Assembly (NCBI GenBank): GCA_016218705.1 | Contig: JACRDC010000009.1 | Coordinates: forward strand, 1-40,752 | Direction: 5' to 3' | DNA: 40,752 bases | Origin: Desulfarculus sp. | GTDB lineage: Bacteria > Desulfobacterota > Desulfarculia > Desulfarculales > Desulfarculaceae | In this document: piece by piece, positions 15,556 through 24,436 of the stretch | Position numbering within the stretch: the first letter of the stretch is position 1 | Layout: each line of letters opens with the position of its first letter | Position numbers and translations under genes: made by a program | The notes under the pieces: generated by a model | Told to the model about the DNA's origin: nothing | What the model saw: only the letters and a program-made list of their open reading frames with translations | The model's database searches: none

Positions 15556-16292
15556 CGCAGGTCCTTGACCCGGGGCAGGTAGTTGATGGTGAAGACCTCG
15601 TCGGGGATGGCGCGCTTCTTGAGCTTGGCCGAGACCATCACCGACCTGTAGCCCTTGTAGAGCGGGCTGTCGGTCTCGATGACCGTGGGACCCACCACCC
15701 CGTCGCCCAGGTCCTTGACGTCCTTGAAGTAGAGCGTCTTTATCAACAGGCCGGTGGCGGAGTAGCACTCAACCCTGAGCGGCATCAGGTCCTTCTTCTC
15801 CACCCACATCTTGAGCTTGTCGTAGGCCACCTGGTTGGTCTTGGCCTTTAGCGACAACAGGTGCTGACCCCCTTCCTCGGCCAACTCGGCCACGTCGTAC
15901 TCCACGTGGTAGTCCAGGCGCATGATGTCGGCGTTGTTGAACACCCCGCCCACCACCGATTGCAGGCTGGTGATGCGGATGGGCTTGCCCACGTTGGGGA
16001 TAAAGAGCCACATGTTCTCGCCCAGGCGCAGGGTGGCGCGGCCGTTGTCGCTGGCCGGGGCCAGGAAGAGGGTGACGATCTTATCCTTGTCCTTGCGCAG
16101 GAACCAGTAGGTGTATTCCTTCTTGGTGCCGTCGGGCTCGATGTTGATGAGCTTGCGGTATAGCTCCAGGTCGCCAGGTTGCAGCTTGGCGTCCACGGCC
16201 TGGAGAATCTCCGGGCCGCTGAGGGCCTGGGCGGCGGCGGGCAGGGTCAGCAAGACCGCCAGGACCGACAGCGGTACGATGAGCTTGCGCAT
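15552..16292 (-). CDS. Periplasmic outer-membrane lipoprotein-sorting-like protein (LolA superfamily)
   Basis: 246 residues. The signal peptide starts at ATG 16292 (AGGAG seven bases upstream), with core LIVPLSVLAVLLTLPAAAQA. The mature protein has the half-barrel pattern of the PF17131-type 'outer membrane lipoprotein-sorting protein' family: KKEYTYWFLRKDKDKIVTLF, then GENMWLFIPNVGKPIRI, with MPLRVECYSATGLLIKTLYF near the end. This family carries hydrophobic cargo across the periplasm, as LolA does for lipoproteins. It is flanked by an ABC permease gene (11-base gap) and a barrel gene (4-base overlap). The cargo is unknown and may be a lipid rather than lipoproteins. Confidence 0.87.
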   Translation of the reverse strand: MRKLIVPLSVLAVLLTLPAAAQALSGPEILQAVDAKLQPGDLELYRKLINIEPDGTKKEYTYWFLRKDKDKIVTLFLAPASDNGRATLRLGENMWLFIPNVGKPIRITSLQSVVGGVFNNADIMRLDYHVEYDVAELAEEGGQHLLSLKAKTNQVAYDKLKMWVEKKDLMPLRVECYSATGLLIKTLYFKDVKDLGDGVVGPTVIETDSPLYKGYRSVMVSAKLKKRAIPDEVFTINYLPRVKDLR

Positions 16293-16302
16293 GGCGTTAC
16301 TC

Positions 16303-17550
16303 CTATACATGGCGCAGGGCCTCCACGGGCTCCAGGCGGGCGGCCTTCATGGCCGGTTGCAGGCTGGCCAGGGCGGCCACGGCCACCACGATCAGGCAGA
16401 CGCCAACCACCGTGCCGGCCCCCACGGTGGGGGCCAGGACGATACGCTGGCCCATGCCGAAGAGGAAGCTGACCTTGGTGGCGTGCAGGGCGGCGATGAC
16501 CCCCACCCCCAGGGCCGCGCCGGCCAGGGAACTGGCCAGGCCCAGGATGAAGCCCTCGGCCAAAAAGAGGCGGGCCACCTTGCCGGGGGTGGTGCCGATG
16601 GCCATGAGGGTGCCGATCTCGCGCACCCGCTCGAAGACGCTCATCATCATCACGTTGAGGATGCTTATGAGCACCACCGCCACCAGGATGGCCTTGATGA
16701 AGATGGTCATGAGGTCTATGAGGCGGGCTATGTGGGCGAAGGGGGCCAGGTCGGCCCAGGTGTGCAGCTCGAACATGGGCAGGCCCTTGGGGTTCTTGCC
16801 CTGCTCCAGTTCGGTCTTGAGGCGGCCGGCGACCTCTTCCAGCTTGTTGAAGTCCTTGACGCGCACGACCACCTCGCTGATCTCGGGCTTTGGCATGCGC
16901 AGCAGCTCGGCGGCGTCGTCAATGTGCATGTAGCCGTCGCGGCCGCCGGGTCCCATGACGCTGGCCACCACGCCGCCCACCCTCAGGGGCAGGCCGTTGA
17001 CCGAGCCCTCCCGGTTGGTGGCCACCACCACCACCTCGGCGCCCGGCTGGAGGTCCAGGCCCCGGGCCAGCACCTCGGGCAGCAGTATCTCCCCGCGCCC
17101 CACCAGGGCCTGGCCCGGCTGGCGCCCGCTGACGCGGCCCCGCAGGTCCGGTACCACCTGGTCCTCGGCCTGGGGCTCGATGCCGTTGATGCGCACGGCG
17201 GTGGTGGTCTCGAAGTTGCTGAGCATGCCGCCCAGTTTGAGCCGGGGGGCCAGGGCGGCCACCCCAGGCTCGGCCTCCAGCATGGCCTTGACGCGCTGGT
17301 AGGCCTGGGGCGGCAGGTTGAGGTTCAGCGGCAGGTTGTCTATGCTGGCCACGTAGCCCTTTTTATGCACCTGCAAATGGCTGAGCATGGAGTCGGTGAT
17401 CTGGCCGATCATCAGGCGCTTGAAGGAGTCGGACAGGCCCGAGAAGACGATGACTGCCCCCACTCCCAAGACGATCAAGAGGCCGGTCAGGAGGCTGCGC
17501 CGCTTGTAGCGGGTGAGGTTCTTGAAGGCCAGGCGCAGGGTGTTAAGCAT
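16303..17550 (-). CDS. ABC transporter permease, FtsX/MacB/LolE-like
   Basis: 415 residues with the MacB-type layout: one N-terminal helix (RSLLTGLLIVLGVGAVIVFS), a large periplasmic domain (~45-270), and three C-terminal helices starting at FIKAILVAVVLISILNVMMM and ending before the terminal LEPVEALRHV. The ERVREIGTLMAIGTTPGKVARLFLAEG segment is the conserved FtsX coupling region. The start codon overlaps the ATPase gene by eight bases. Mechanotransmission permeases of this kind extract lipids or lipoproteins from the inner membrane instead of importing solutes. Confidence 0.92.
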   Translation of the reverse strand: MLNTLRLAFKNLTRYKRRSLLTGLLIVLGVGAVIVFSGLSDSFKRLMIGQITDSMLSHLQVHKKGYVASIDNLPLNLNLPPQAYQRVKAMLEAEPGVAALAPRLKLGGMLSNFETTTAVRINGIEPQAEDQVVPDLRGRVSGRQPGQALVGRGEILLPEVLARGLDLQPGAEVVVVATNREGSVNGLPLRVGGVVASVMGPGGRDGYMHIDDAAELLRMPKPEISEVVVRVKDFNKLEEVAGRLKTELEQGKNPKGLPMFELHTWADLAPFAHIARLIDLMTIFIKAILVAVVLISILNVMMMSVFERVREIGTLMAIGTTPGKVARLFLAEGFILGLASSLAGAALGVGVIAALHATKVSFLFGMGQRIVLAPTVGAGTVVGVCLIVVAVAALASLQPAMKAARLEPVEALRHV

Positions 17551-18259
17551 GACCCACCTCCTGGCCCCCGGCCAGGCCGGCCTTGGTGTCCACCAGACGT
17601 CCGTCGCTCAGGGTGAAGAGGGTCTCGGCCTGCTCCACGATGCGCGGGTCGTGGGTGGAGAAGATGAAGGTGGTGCCCAACTGGTCGCGCATCTGCCTCA
17701 TCAGGGCGATGACCATGCCGGCGGTGGCATGGTCCAGGTTGGCCGTGGGCTCGTCGGCCAGCACCAGGGCGGGGCTGCCCACCAAGGCCCGGGCCACGGC
17801 CACCCGCTGGCGTTGGCCGCCGGAGAGCTGGTCGGGATACTTGTCCCTCTGGTCGCTGATGCCCACCGCCTCCAGCACCCTGGCCACCGCCTCGCTCCGC
17901 TGGACCTTGGGCAGGCGCTTGACCATCAACAGCGGGTACTCCACGTTTTCGTACACCGTCAGCACGGGCAGCAGGTTGAATCCCTGGAAGACGAAGCCCA
18001 GGTTCTGGCCGCGGAAGATGGCCGCCTCGCGCCGTCCCAGGCGGCTGGTGTCCTGGCCGGTGACCAGCACCCTGCCGCTGCTGGGCTGGTCCAGGCAGCC
18101 GATGAGGTTGAGCAGGGTGGTCTTGCCGCTGCCCGAGGGCCCCACCAGGCAGGCGAAGGCCCCCTCCTTGACCGACAGGTTGATATCCCACAGGGCCGCG
18201 ATCTCCACCTCGCCCAGGCGGTAGGTCTTGCCGGCCCCTTCCACGCTTACCAAATCCAT
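17543..18259 (-). CDS. ABC transporter ATPase, LolD/MacB-like
   Basis: 238 residues. Walker A GPSGSGKT (40-47), signature LSGGQRQRVAVARAL (from 145), Walker B LVLADEP (165-171), D-loop and H-loop STHD (201-204) are all intact. The spacing and the ANLD motif are those of the LolD/MacB/FtsE group. Upstream in-frame codons to 18319 precede a better ATG at 18259 with GGGAG nine bases upstream. First gene of the four-gene envelope operon, 50 bases after a sigma-54-type promoter. Confidence 0.94.
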   Translation of the reverse strand: MDLVSVEGAGKTYRLGEVEIAALWDINLSVKEGAFACLVGPSGSGKTTLLNLIGCLDQPSSGRVLVTGQDTSRLGRREAAIFRGQNLGFVFQGFNLLPVLTVYENVEYPLLMVKRLPKVQRSEAVARVLEAVGISDQRDKYPDQLSGGQRQRVAVARALVGSPALVLADEPTANLDHATAGMVIALMRQMRDQLGTTFIFSTHDPRIVEQAETLFTLSDGRLVDTKAGLAGGQEVGHA

Positions 18260-18308
18260 GGACCATGTCTCCCAGTGACGGGTGGATGACGGGTTTCGGC
18301 CCCAGCCC

Positions 18309-18324
18309 AGCAAGATCAATGCCT
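18309..18324 (-). promoter_or_regulatory. Sigma-54-type promoter of the LolD-like operon
   Basis: The minus strand reads AGGCATTGATCTTGCT: GG and GC are ten bases apart and the -12 TTGCT is perfect. The expected transcription start is near 18299, about 40 bases before the ATPase ATG. An inverted repeat at 18408-18430 lies 85-105 bases upstream, the normal distance for an enhancer-binding protein. Based on motif only. Confidence 0.7.
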
Positions 18325-18407
18325 ATTGCATAATATACAGCCAATCACCAGCGCCGTTGGGGTTTTAGCGGGCCGGGGCGCCCCCCGTCCCCGGCTGGCG
18401 GCCCCCT

Positions 18408-18430
18408 GGTGCGGATAATTTTTATGCACC
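18408..18430. promoter_or_regulatory. Inverted repeat GGTGC-N13-GCACC, possible activator site
   Basis: Perfect 5-bp arms flank a very AT-rich 13-base centre in an otherwise GC-rich spacer between the divergent LolD-like and urtA genes. It could serve as an operator or enhancer for the -24/-12 element at 18309-18324. The arms resemble NtrC half sites but face the opposite way. Confidence 0.4.
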
Positions 18431-18632
18431 CCCGGCCTGGCCCGCAAAAAAAGTATGCAGCGGCCGGGCTGGCTACGGCCTGGGAGGAGGGCCGCCCGCC
18501 CAAGGCGCGGGGCTTGCCGATGAAAGATACCCATGGGTAAGTAACAATGGTTTTACAAACCGTTTGGTAACATAATTGCTGCACACAATCCTCACCGTAG
18601 GCTGCCCTGGCTGGGGGACTCTTCAGCATTAT
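18431..18632. other. Intergenic spacer, no gene seen
   Basis: Non-coding by inspection: short frames without ribosome sites. It separates the divergent envelope and urea operons and becomes AT-rich around 18535-18585 (GTAACAATGGTTTTACAAAC and the following bases), which may be regulatory. No gene or RNA family was recognised. Confidence 0.4.
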
Positions 18633-18661
18633 CTTGTTTAATTAATAGTTTAACTAACAAG
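18633..18661. promoter_or_regulatory. AT-rich inverted repeat CTTGTT-N17-AACAAG upstream of urtA
   Basis: Six-base perfect arms around an AT-rich centre that also contains GTTTAA twice. It lies immediately upstream of the candidate -24 element of urtA. It might be an IHF-type bend or an activator site; no specific protein can be named. Confidence 0.35.
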
Positions 18662-18669
18662 GTTCCCGC

Positions 18670-18686
18670 TTGGCATGGGCCTTGAA
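18670..18686 (+). promoter_or_regulatory. Weak sigma-54-like promoter candidate for the urea operon
   Basis: TTGGCAT-N5-TTGAA has a -24 half identical to that of nifH here, but the -12 GC is GA. That is a change at a critical position, so activity is uncertain. It would give a leader of ~100 bases before urtA. Urea genes are often under NtrC/sigma-54 control, which makes the candidate worth keeping. Confidence 0.35.
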
Positions 18687-18799
18687 GTAGATTCAGGCAA
18701 CCAGACGCCCAAGGCCCGGCCAACGAATCCCCCCGGGAGATGCCGCCGGGCGCAAAAGGGTGAGGTGCGCGGAGGCTTCAACCAGGAGGGAATACGAGG

Positions 18800-20107
18800 A
18801 TGAGAAAAAGTGCGTGGCGATCATTGGGAGTGAGTCTGCTGCTATTGGCCCTGGCCCTGGGCGGTCCCTTGGTGGGGGCGGCCAAGGCCGCCGAGACCAT
18901 CAAGGTGGGCATCCTGCACTCGCTGTCGGGCACCATGGCCATCAGCGAGACGTCCCTAAAAGACGTGGCCCTGATGACCATCGAGGAGATCAACAAGGGC
19001 GGCGGTCTCTTGGGCAAAAAACTGGAGCCCGTGGTGGTGGACCCGGCCTCCAACTGGCCGCTGTTCGCCGAGAAGGCCCGCGAGCTGATCGAGAAGCACA
19101 AGGTGGCCGTGACCTTCGGCTGCTGGACCTCGGTGTCGCGCAAGTCGGTGCTGCCGGTCTTCGAGGAGCTCAACGGCCTGCTCTTCTACCCCGTGCAGTA
19201 CGAGGGCGAGGAGTGCTCGCTAAACGTCTTCTACACCGGCGCCGCCCCCAACCAACAGGCCATACCCGCCGTGGATTACCTGATGAGCAAGGACGGCGGC
19301 GAGGCCAAGCGTTTCGTGCTGCTGGGCACAGACTACGTCTACCCGCGCACCACCAACAAGATACTGCGCGCCTATCTGCAGACCAAGCAGGTGGCCGAAG
19401 CCGACATCATGGAGACCTACACCCCCTTTGGCCACGCCGACTATCAGACCATCGTGGCCAACATCAAGAAGTTCGCCGTGGGCAAGCGCACGGCGGTCAT
19501 CTCCACCATCAACGGCGACTCCAACGTGCCCTTCTACAAGGAGTTGGCCAACCAGGGGCTCAAGGCCTCCGACATCCCGGTCATCGCCTTCTCGGTGGGC
19601 GAGGAGGAGCTGCGCGGCATAGACACCAAGCCCCTGGTGGGGCACCTGGCGGCCTGGAACTACTTCATGTCCATCAAGTCGCCCGAGAACCAGGCCTTCA
19701 TCGCCAAGTGGAAGGCCTATGTCAAGGAGCACAACCTGCCCGGCGGCGACAAGCGAGTGACCAACGACCCCATGGAGGCCACCTACATCGGCATCAAGAT
19801 GTGGGCACAAGCCGTGTTGCAGGCCGGCACCACCGAGGTTAACGCCGTGCGCCAGGCCGTGGCCAACCAGAAGGTCAAGGCCCCCTGCGGCTACGAGATA
19901 GTCATGGACGCCAAGAACCACCACCTGCACAAGCCGGTGCTCATCGGCGAGGTGAAGGCTGACGGCCAGTTCGAGATCGTCTGGCAGACCAAGGGACCCA
20001 TCCGGGCCGACGCCTGGAGCCCCTTTATCCCGGACAGCGCCAAGAAGGTGGCCGACTGGACCTATCCCTGGGTCTGCGGCAACTGCACGGCCCCCAAGTA
20101 CAAGTAA
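18800..20107 (+). CDS. urtA: Urea ABC transporter substrate-binding protein
   Basis: 435 residues with a Sec signal peptide (LGVSLLLLALALGGPLVGAA, cleavage near AKA). The mature sequence is typical UrtA: ETIKVGILHSLSGTMAISE, then KARELIEKHKVAVTFGCWTS, LLFYPVQYEGEECS, and GNCTAPKYK at the very end. An AGGAGG ribosome site precedes the ATG. It captures urea in the periplasm for UrtBCDE. A strong hairpin follows its stop, which would let this gene be expressed above the rest of the operon. Confidence 0.97.
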   Translation: MRKSAWRSLGVSLLLLALALGGPLVGAAKAAETIKVGILHSLSGTMAISETSLKDVALMTIEEINKGGGLLGKKLEPVVVDPASNWPLFAEKARELIEKHKVAVTFGCWTSVSRKSVLPVFEELNGLLFYPVQYEGEECSLNVFYTGAAPNQQAIPAVDYLMSKDGGEAKRFVLLGTDYVYPRTTNKILRAYLQTKQVAEADIMETYTPFGHADYQTIVANIKKFAVGKRTAVISTINGDSNVPFYKELANQGLKASDIPVIAFSVGEEELRGIDTKPLVGHLAAWNYFMSIKSPENQAFIAKWKAYVKEHNLPGGDKRVTNDPMEATYIGIKMWAQAVLQAGTTEVNAVRQAVANQKVKAPCGYEIVMDAKNHHLHKPVLIGEVKADGQFEIVWQTKGPIRADAWSPFIPDSAKKVADWTYPWVCGNCTAPKYK

Positions 20108-20128
20108 CCAACTGTAGCCAACCCTTTC

Positions 20129-20155
20129 GGCGCCCCCGCCTGGAGCGGGGGCGCC
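20129..20155 (+). other. GC hairpin between urtA and urtB
   Basis: Perfect 11-bp arms GGCGCCCCCGC/GCGGGGGCGCC with a five-base loop, 21 bases after the urtA stop. No T-run follows, so partial termination or 3'-end protection of the urtA message is more likely than full termination. Confidence 0.65.
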
Positions 20156-20167
20156 CTAGGAAAGACC

Positions 20168-21808
20168 ATGCACCTGGCGCGACCATGCCACCTGATTGTG
20201 CTGGCCCTCTTGGCCTGGCTCATCCTGCTGCCATCGCCGGTGGCCGTGGCCGATAGCCAGCAACTGCGCCAGGCCGCCGCTGGCCTGGGCGGCCAAAGCC
20301 GCGCCGAGGTGATCGCGGCCATCGAGGACCTGGGCCGCCTGGGCGACCCCGTGGCCCTGCCCCTGCTGGAGGCCCTGCAGGCCGGCAAGCTGCGCCTGGA
20401 CCATGAGGGCCGGCCCCTGATCGTGGAGGAGGGCCAGCCCAGCGGCCAGGACGCCTTCACGGGCGAGACGGTACCCCTGGGTGGGGACCTGCGCGCGCCC
20501 CTGGTCAACAACCTGGTGCGCCGCTCCCTGGAGCCGGTGATGGCCCGGCTGCGGATTTTCTCGCCCGACCCGGGCCTGCGCCTTACGGCGGCCCGCCGCC
20601 TGGCCGAGGAGCCGCCCGAGGCCGGCCAGGCCCCCATGCTCACCGCGGCCCTGGAGAAGGAAAGCGACCCGGCGGTGCGCCAGGTGCTGGGGCTGGTGGT
20701 CTCGCTGGCCGACCTCAAGAGCCCGGACAAGGCCCGCCGCCTGGCGGCCATCCAGACCCTGGGCGCCTCCGGGGATACCAACTACCTGGAGCGCCTCAAG
20801 CCCCTGACCCAGAAGGACCCCCAGGGCCAGTATCTGGAGCCCGACCCCGAGGTGCGCCAGGCCGCGCGCTGGGGCATGCAGATAATCTATTTTCACACCC
20901 TGCCCGCCGACATCGCCCAGTGCCTGTTCTACGGCCTGAGTCTGGCCAGCGTGCTCTTGCTGGCCTCCCTGGGCCTGGCGATCACCTTTGGCCTCATGGG
21001 CGTCATCAACATGGCCCACGGCGAGATGCTGATGCTGGGGGCCTACGCCGCCTACGTCACCCAGAACGTCTTTCGGGCCTGGTGGCCGGGCGCCCTGGAC
21101 TGGTACCCCCTGGTGGCCCTGCCGGTCTGCTTCGGCCTGCCGGCCCTGGTGGGGGTGGCCCTGGAGCGCGGCCTGATCCGCCACCTGGTGGGCCGGCCCC
21201 TGGAGACGCTTTTGTGCACCTGGGGCATCAGCCTGCTCATCATCCAGGCCGTGCGGCTTATCTTCGGCGCCCAGAACGTGGAGGTGGCCAACCCCTCCTG
21301 GCTGGCCGGCGGCTGGCAGGTGGGCCAAGGACTCCTGCTTACCTACAACCGCCTGGCCATCATCGGCTTCGCGGACCTGGCGGTGCTGTTGGTGTGGTTC
21401 ATATTGAACCGCACCCCCCTGGGCTTAAGGGTACGCGCCGTGACCCAGAACCGGGGCATGGCCTCGGCCCTGGGGGTCAAGGCATCGCGGGTGGACATGT
21501 GGACCTTCGGCCTGGGCTGCGGCATCGCCGGCCTGGGCGGCCTGGCCCTGTCGCAGATCGGCAACGTGGGGCCGGAGCTGGGCCAGTCCTACATCGTGGA
21601 CTGCTTCATGACCGTGGTGCTGGGGGGAGTGGGCAAGCTGGCCGGCACGGTGTGGGGCTCCCTGGGCCTGGGTGTGATAAACAAGGTCCTGGAGCCCTTC
21701 TCCGGGGCGGTGCTGGGCAAGATCGCCATCCTGGTCTTCGTCATCCTCTTTATACAGAAGCGTCCCCAGGGCATCTTCGCCCTCAAGGGCCGCCTGGCGG
21801 AGGGCTAG
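20168..21808 (+). CDS. urtB: Urea ABC transporter permease UrtB
   Basis: 546 residues: signal-like N-terminus, then a ~200-residue extracytoplasmic HEAT-like helical domain (residues ~30-235; AVRQVLGLVVSLADLK), then the LivH-type permease core starting near residue 250 (LFYGLSLASVLLLASLGLAI, then GVINMAHGEMLMLGAY). This extended N-terminus distinguishes UrtB from amino-acid LivH permeases. AGGAAAGACC precedes the ATG. It pairs with UrtC, whose gene starts three bases after the stop. Confidence 0.96.
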   Translation: MHLARPCHLIVLALLAWLILLPSPVAVADSQQLRQAAAGLGGQSRAEVIAAIEDLGRLGDPVALPLLEALQAGKLRLDHEGRPLIVEEGQPSGQDAFTGETVPLGGDLRAPLVNNLVRRSLEPVMARLRIFSPDPGLRLTAARRLAEEPPEAGQAPMLTAALEKESDPAVRQVLGLVVSLADLKSPDKARRLAAIQTLGASGDTNYLERLKPLTQKDPQGQYLEPDPEVRQAARWGMQIIYFHTLPADIAQCLFYGLSLASVLLLASLGLAITFGLMGVINMAHGEMLMLGAYAAYVTQNVFRAWWPGALDWYPLVALPVCFGLPALVGVALERGLIRHLVGRPLETLLCTWGISLLIIQAVRLIFGAQNVEVANPSWLAGGWQVGQGLLLTYNRLAIIGFADLAVLLVWFILNRTPLGLRVRAVTQNRGMASALGVKASRVDMWTFGLGCGIAGLGGLALSQIGNVGPELGQSYIVDCFMTVVLGGVGKLAGTVWGSLGLGVINKVLEPFSGAVLGKIAILVFVILFIQKRPQGIFALKGRLAEG

Positions 21809-21811
21809 GCC

Positions 21812-22923
21812 ATGCTGGCGCGCCTGATGGCAATGCACTCCCGGCGGGCCTGGCTGGCTTTTGCCCTGGCGGCGCTGGTGGCCCTGGTGCTGGTGCCGGC
21901 GCTCAACCTGGCCGTGCCAGCCGGCTGGCCGCTGCGCCTGCCCGACTACCTGGTGCCGCTGTTGGGCAAGTTTTTGTGCTACGCCCTGGTGGCCTTGGCC
22001 ATGGACATGGTCTGGGGCTTCACCGGCATCCTGAGCCTGGGGCATGGCGTGTTTTTCGCCCTGGGCGGCTACGCCATGGGCATGCACCTGATGCGGGTCA
22101 TGTCCGGCGAGGGGCACTACCGCAGCCAGTTGCCCGACTTCATGGTCTTTCTCAACTGGAAGGAGCTGCCCTGGTTCTGGCAGGGCTTCGACCAGTTCTG
22201 GCTGGCGGCCCTGGTGATCCTCTTGCTGCCGGCCTGCGCGGCCCTGGTCTTCGGCTTCTTCGCCTTCCGCTCGCGCATCAAGGGCGTGTACTTCTCCATA
22301 ATCACCCAGGCCACCACCTTTGCCCTGATGCTGCTCTTCTTCCGCAACGAGACCGGCCTGGGCGGCAACAACGGGCTCACCGATTTCAAGCGCCTGCTGG
22401 GCTTTTCGCTGTCCACGCCCGCCACCAAGCTGGGGTTGTATTTGACCACGGCCCTGGTGCTGCTCCTGGCCTACCTGGCCTGCCGCTACATCGTCACCAG
22501 CAAGCTGGGGCGCCTGCTGTGCGCCATCCGCGACGGCGAGAGCCGGCTGCTCTTCTTGGGCTACGACGTGCTGCGCTACAAGCTCTTCGTATGGACCTTC
22601 TCGGCCTTTTTGTGTGGCATCGCCGGGGCGCTGTACGTGCCCCAGGTGGGAATAATCAACCCCAGCGAGCTGCACCCGGCGGGCTCCATCGAGATGGCCA
22701 TATGGGTGGCCGTGGGCGGGCGGGGCAGCCTGGTGGGCGGGCTGTTGGGGGCCTTTTTGGTCAACGGCGCCAAGAGCTGGTTCACGGTGGCCTGGCCGGA
22801 GTTGTGGCTCTTCTTCCTGGCCGCCCTGTTCATCGGCACCACCATGTTCCTGCCCCGGGGCCTGGCCGGACTCAAGGACCTGCTGCCCTGGGCCAGGCGC
22901 GGCGATTCCACGGAGGTGAGGCG

Positions 22924-22927
<4 letters not shown>
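21812..22927 (+). CDS. urtC: Urea ABC transporter permease UrtC
   Basis: 371-residue LivM-type inner-membrane permease with the family segment MDMVWGFTGILSLGHGVFFA and the EAA-like RDGESRLLFLGYDVLRYKLF region. A long hydrophilic insertion with the FLNWKELPWFWQGFDQFW segment between early helices is characteristic of UrtC. GGAGGG lies upstream of the ATG. Its stop overlaps the GTG of urtD as GTGA. Confidence 0.96.
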
Positions 22928-23724
<797 letters not shown>

Positions 23725-23726
23725 CC

Positions 23727-24410
23727 ATGCTTGCGATCAAGGGCCTGAACCAGTTCTACGGCGAGAGCCACATCCTCTGGGACATCTCCCTGGAGGCCCG
23801 GGAGGGTTCGTGCCTGTGCCTCTTGGGGCGCAACGGCGTGGGCAAGACCACCCTGCTTAAAACCATCATGGGCCTGCTTCCCGCCCGCAGCGGGGTCATC
23901 GCCTTCAGGGGCCAGGACCTGACCCGCCGGCCGGCCTCGGACCGCGCCCGCCTGGGCATCGGTTACGTTCCCCAGGGCCGCGAGATATTCCCTCTGCTCA
24001 GCGTGGAGGAAAACCTGCGCGTGGGGCTCAGGCGCGGGGCGGAGATACCGCCGGCCATCTTCGAGCTTTTCCCGGTGCTGAAAAGCATGCTGCATCGCCG
24101 GGGCGGTGACCTCTCCGGCGGTCAACAGCAGCAATTGGCCATCGGCCGCGCCCTGGCCCTGGAACCCCGGCTGTTGATCCTGGACGAGCCCACCGAGGGC
24201 ATCCAGCCCAACATCGTGCGCGAGATCGGCGAGATCATCAGGCGCTTGAACCGCGAGGCCGGCATCGGGGTCTTGTTGGTGGAGCAGAAGCTGGCCTTTG
24301 CCCGCCGGGTTGCCGAGAGCTTTTGCCTCATGGACAAGGGGAGGGTGGTTACCTCGGGAGCCATCGAGGCCTTGAGCCAGGAGATGGTCGCCCAGCACTT
24401 GAGCGTGTGA
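23727..24410 (+). CDS. urtE: Urea ABC transporter ATPase UrtE
   Basis: 227-residue LivF-type ATPase beginning two bases after the urtD stop. Walker A GRNGVGKT (34-41), YVPQGREIFPLLSVEENL Q-loop, canonical DLSGGQQQQLAIGRAL signature, Walker B LLILDEPTEGIQP, and VEQK in place of the H-loop His-Asp as in most LivF/UrtE proteins. Together with UrtD it forms the heterodimeric nucleotide-binding pair. Confidence 0.96.
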   Translation: MLAIKGLNQFYGESHILWDISLEAREGSCLCLLGRNGVGKTTLLKTIMGLLPARSGVIAFRGQDLTRRPASDRARLGIGYVPQGREIFPLLSVEENLRVGLRRGAEIPPAIFELFPVLKSMLHRRGGDLSGGQQQQLAIGRALALEPRLLILDEPTEGIQPNIVREIGEIIRRLNREAGIGVLLVEQKLAFARRVAESFCLMDKGRVVTSGAIEALSQEMVAQHLSV

Positions 24411-24436
24411 GCATGGGCATGCGTCAGGGAAACGCC

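Noticed and set aside
18320-18350. Sigma-70 promoter for the LolD-like operon (TATATT near 18331-18340 on the minus strand)
   Set aside because: No acceptable -35 box lies 16-18 bases upstream, while a good -24/-12 element is immediately downstream.
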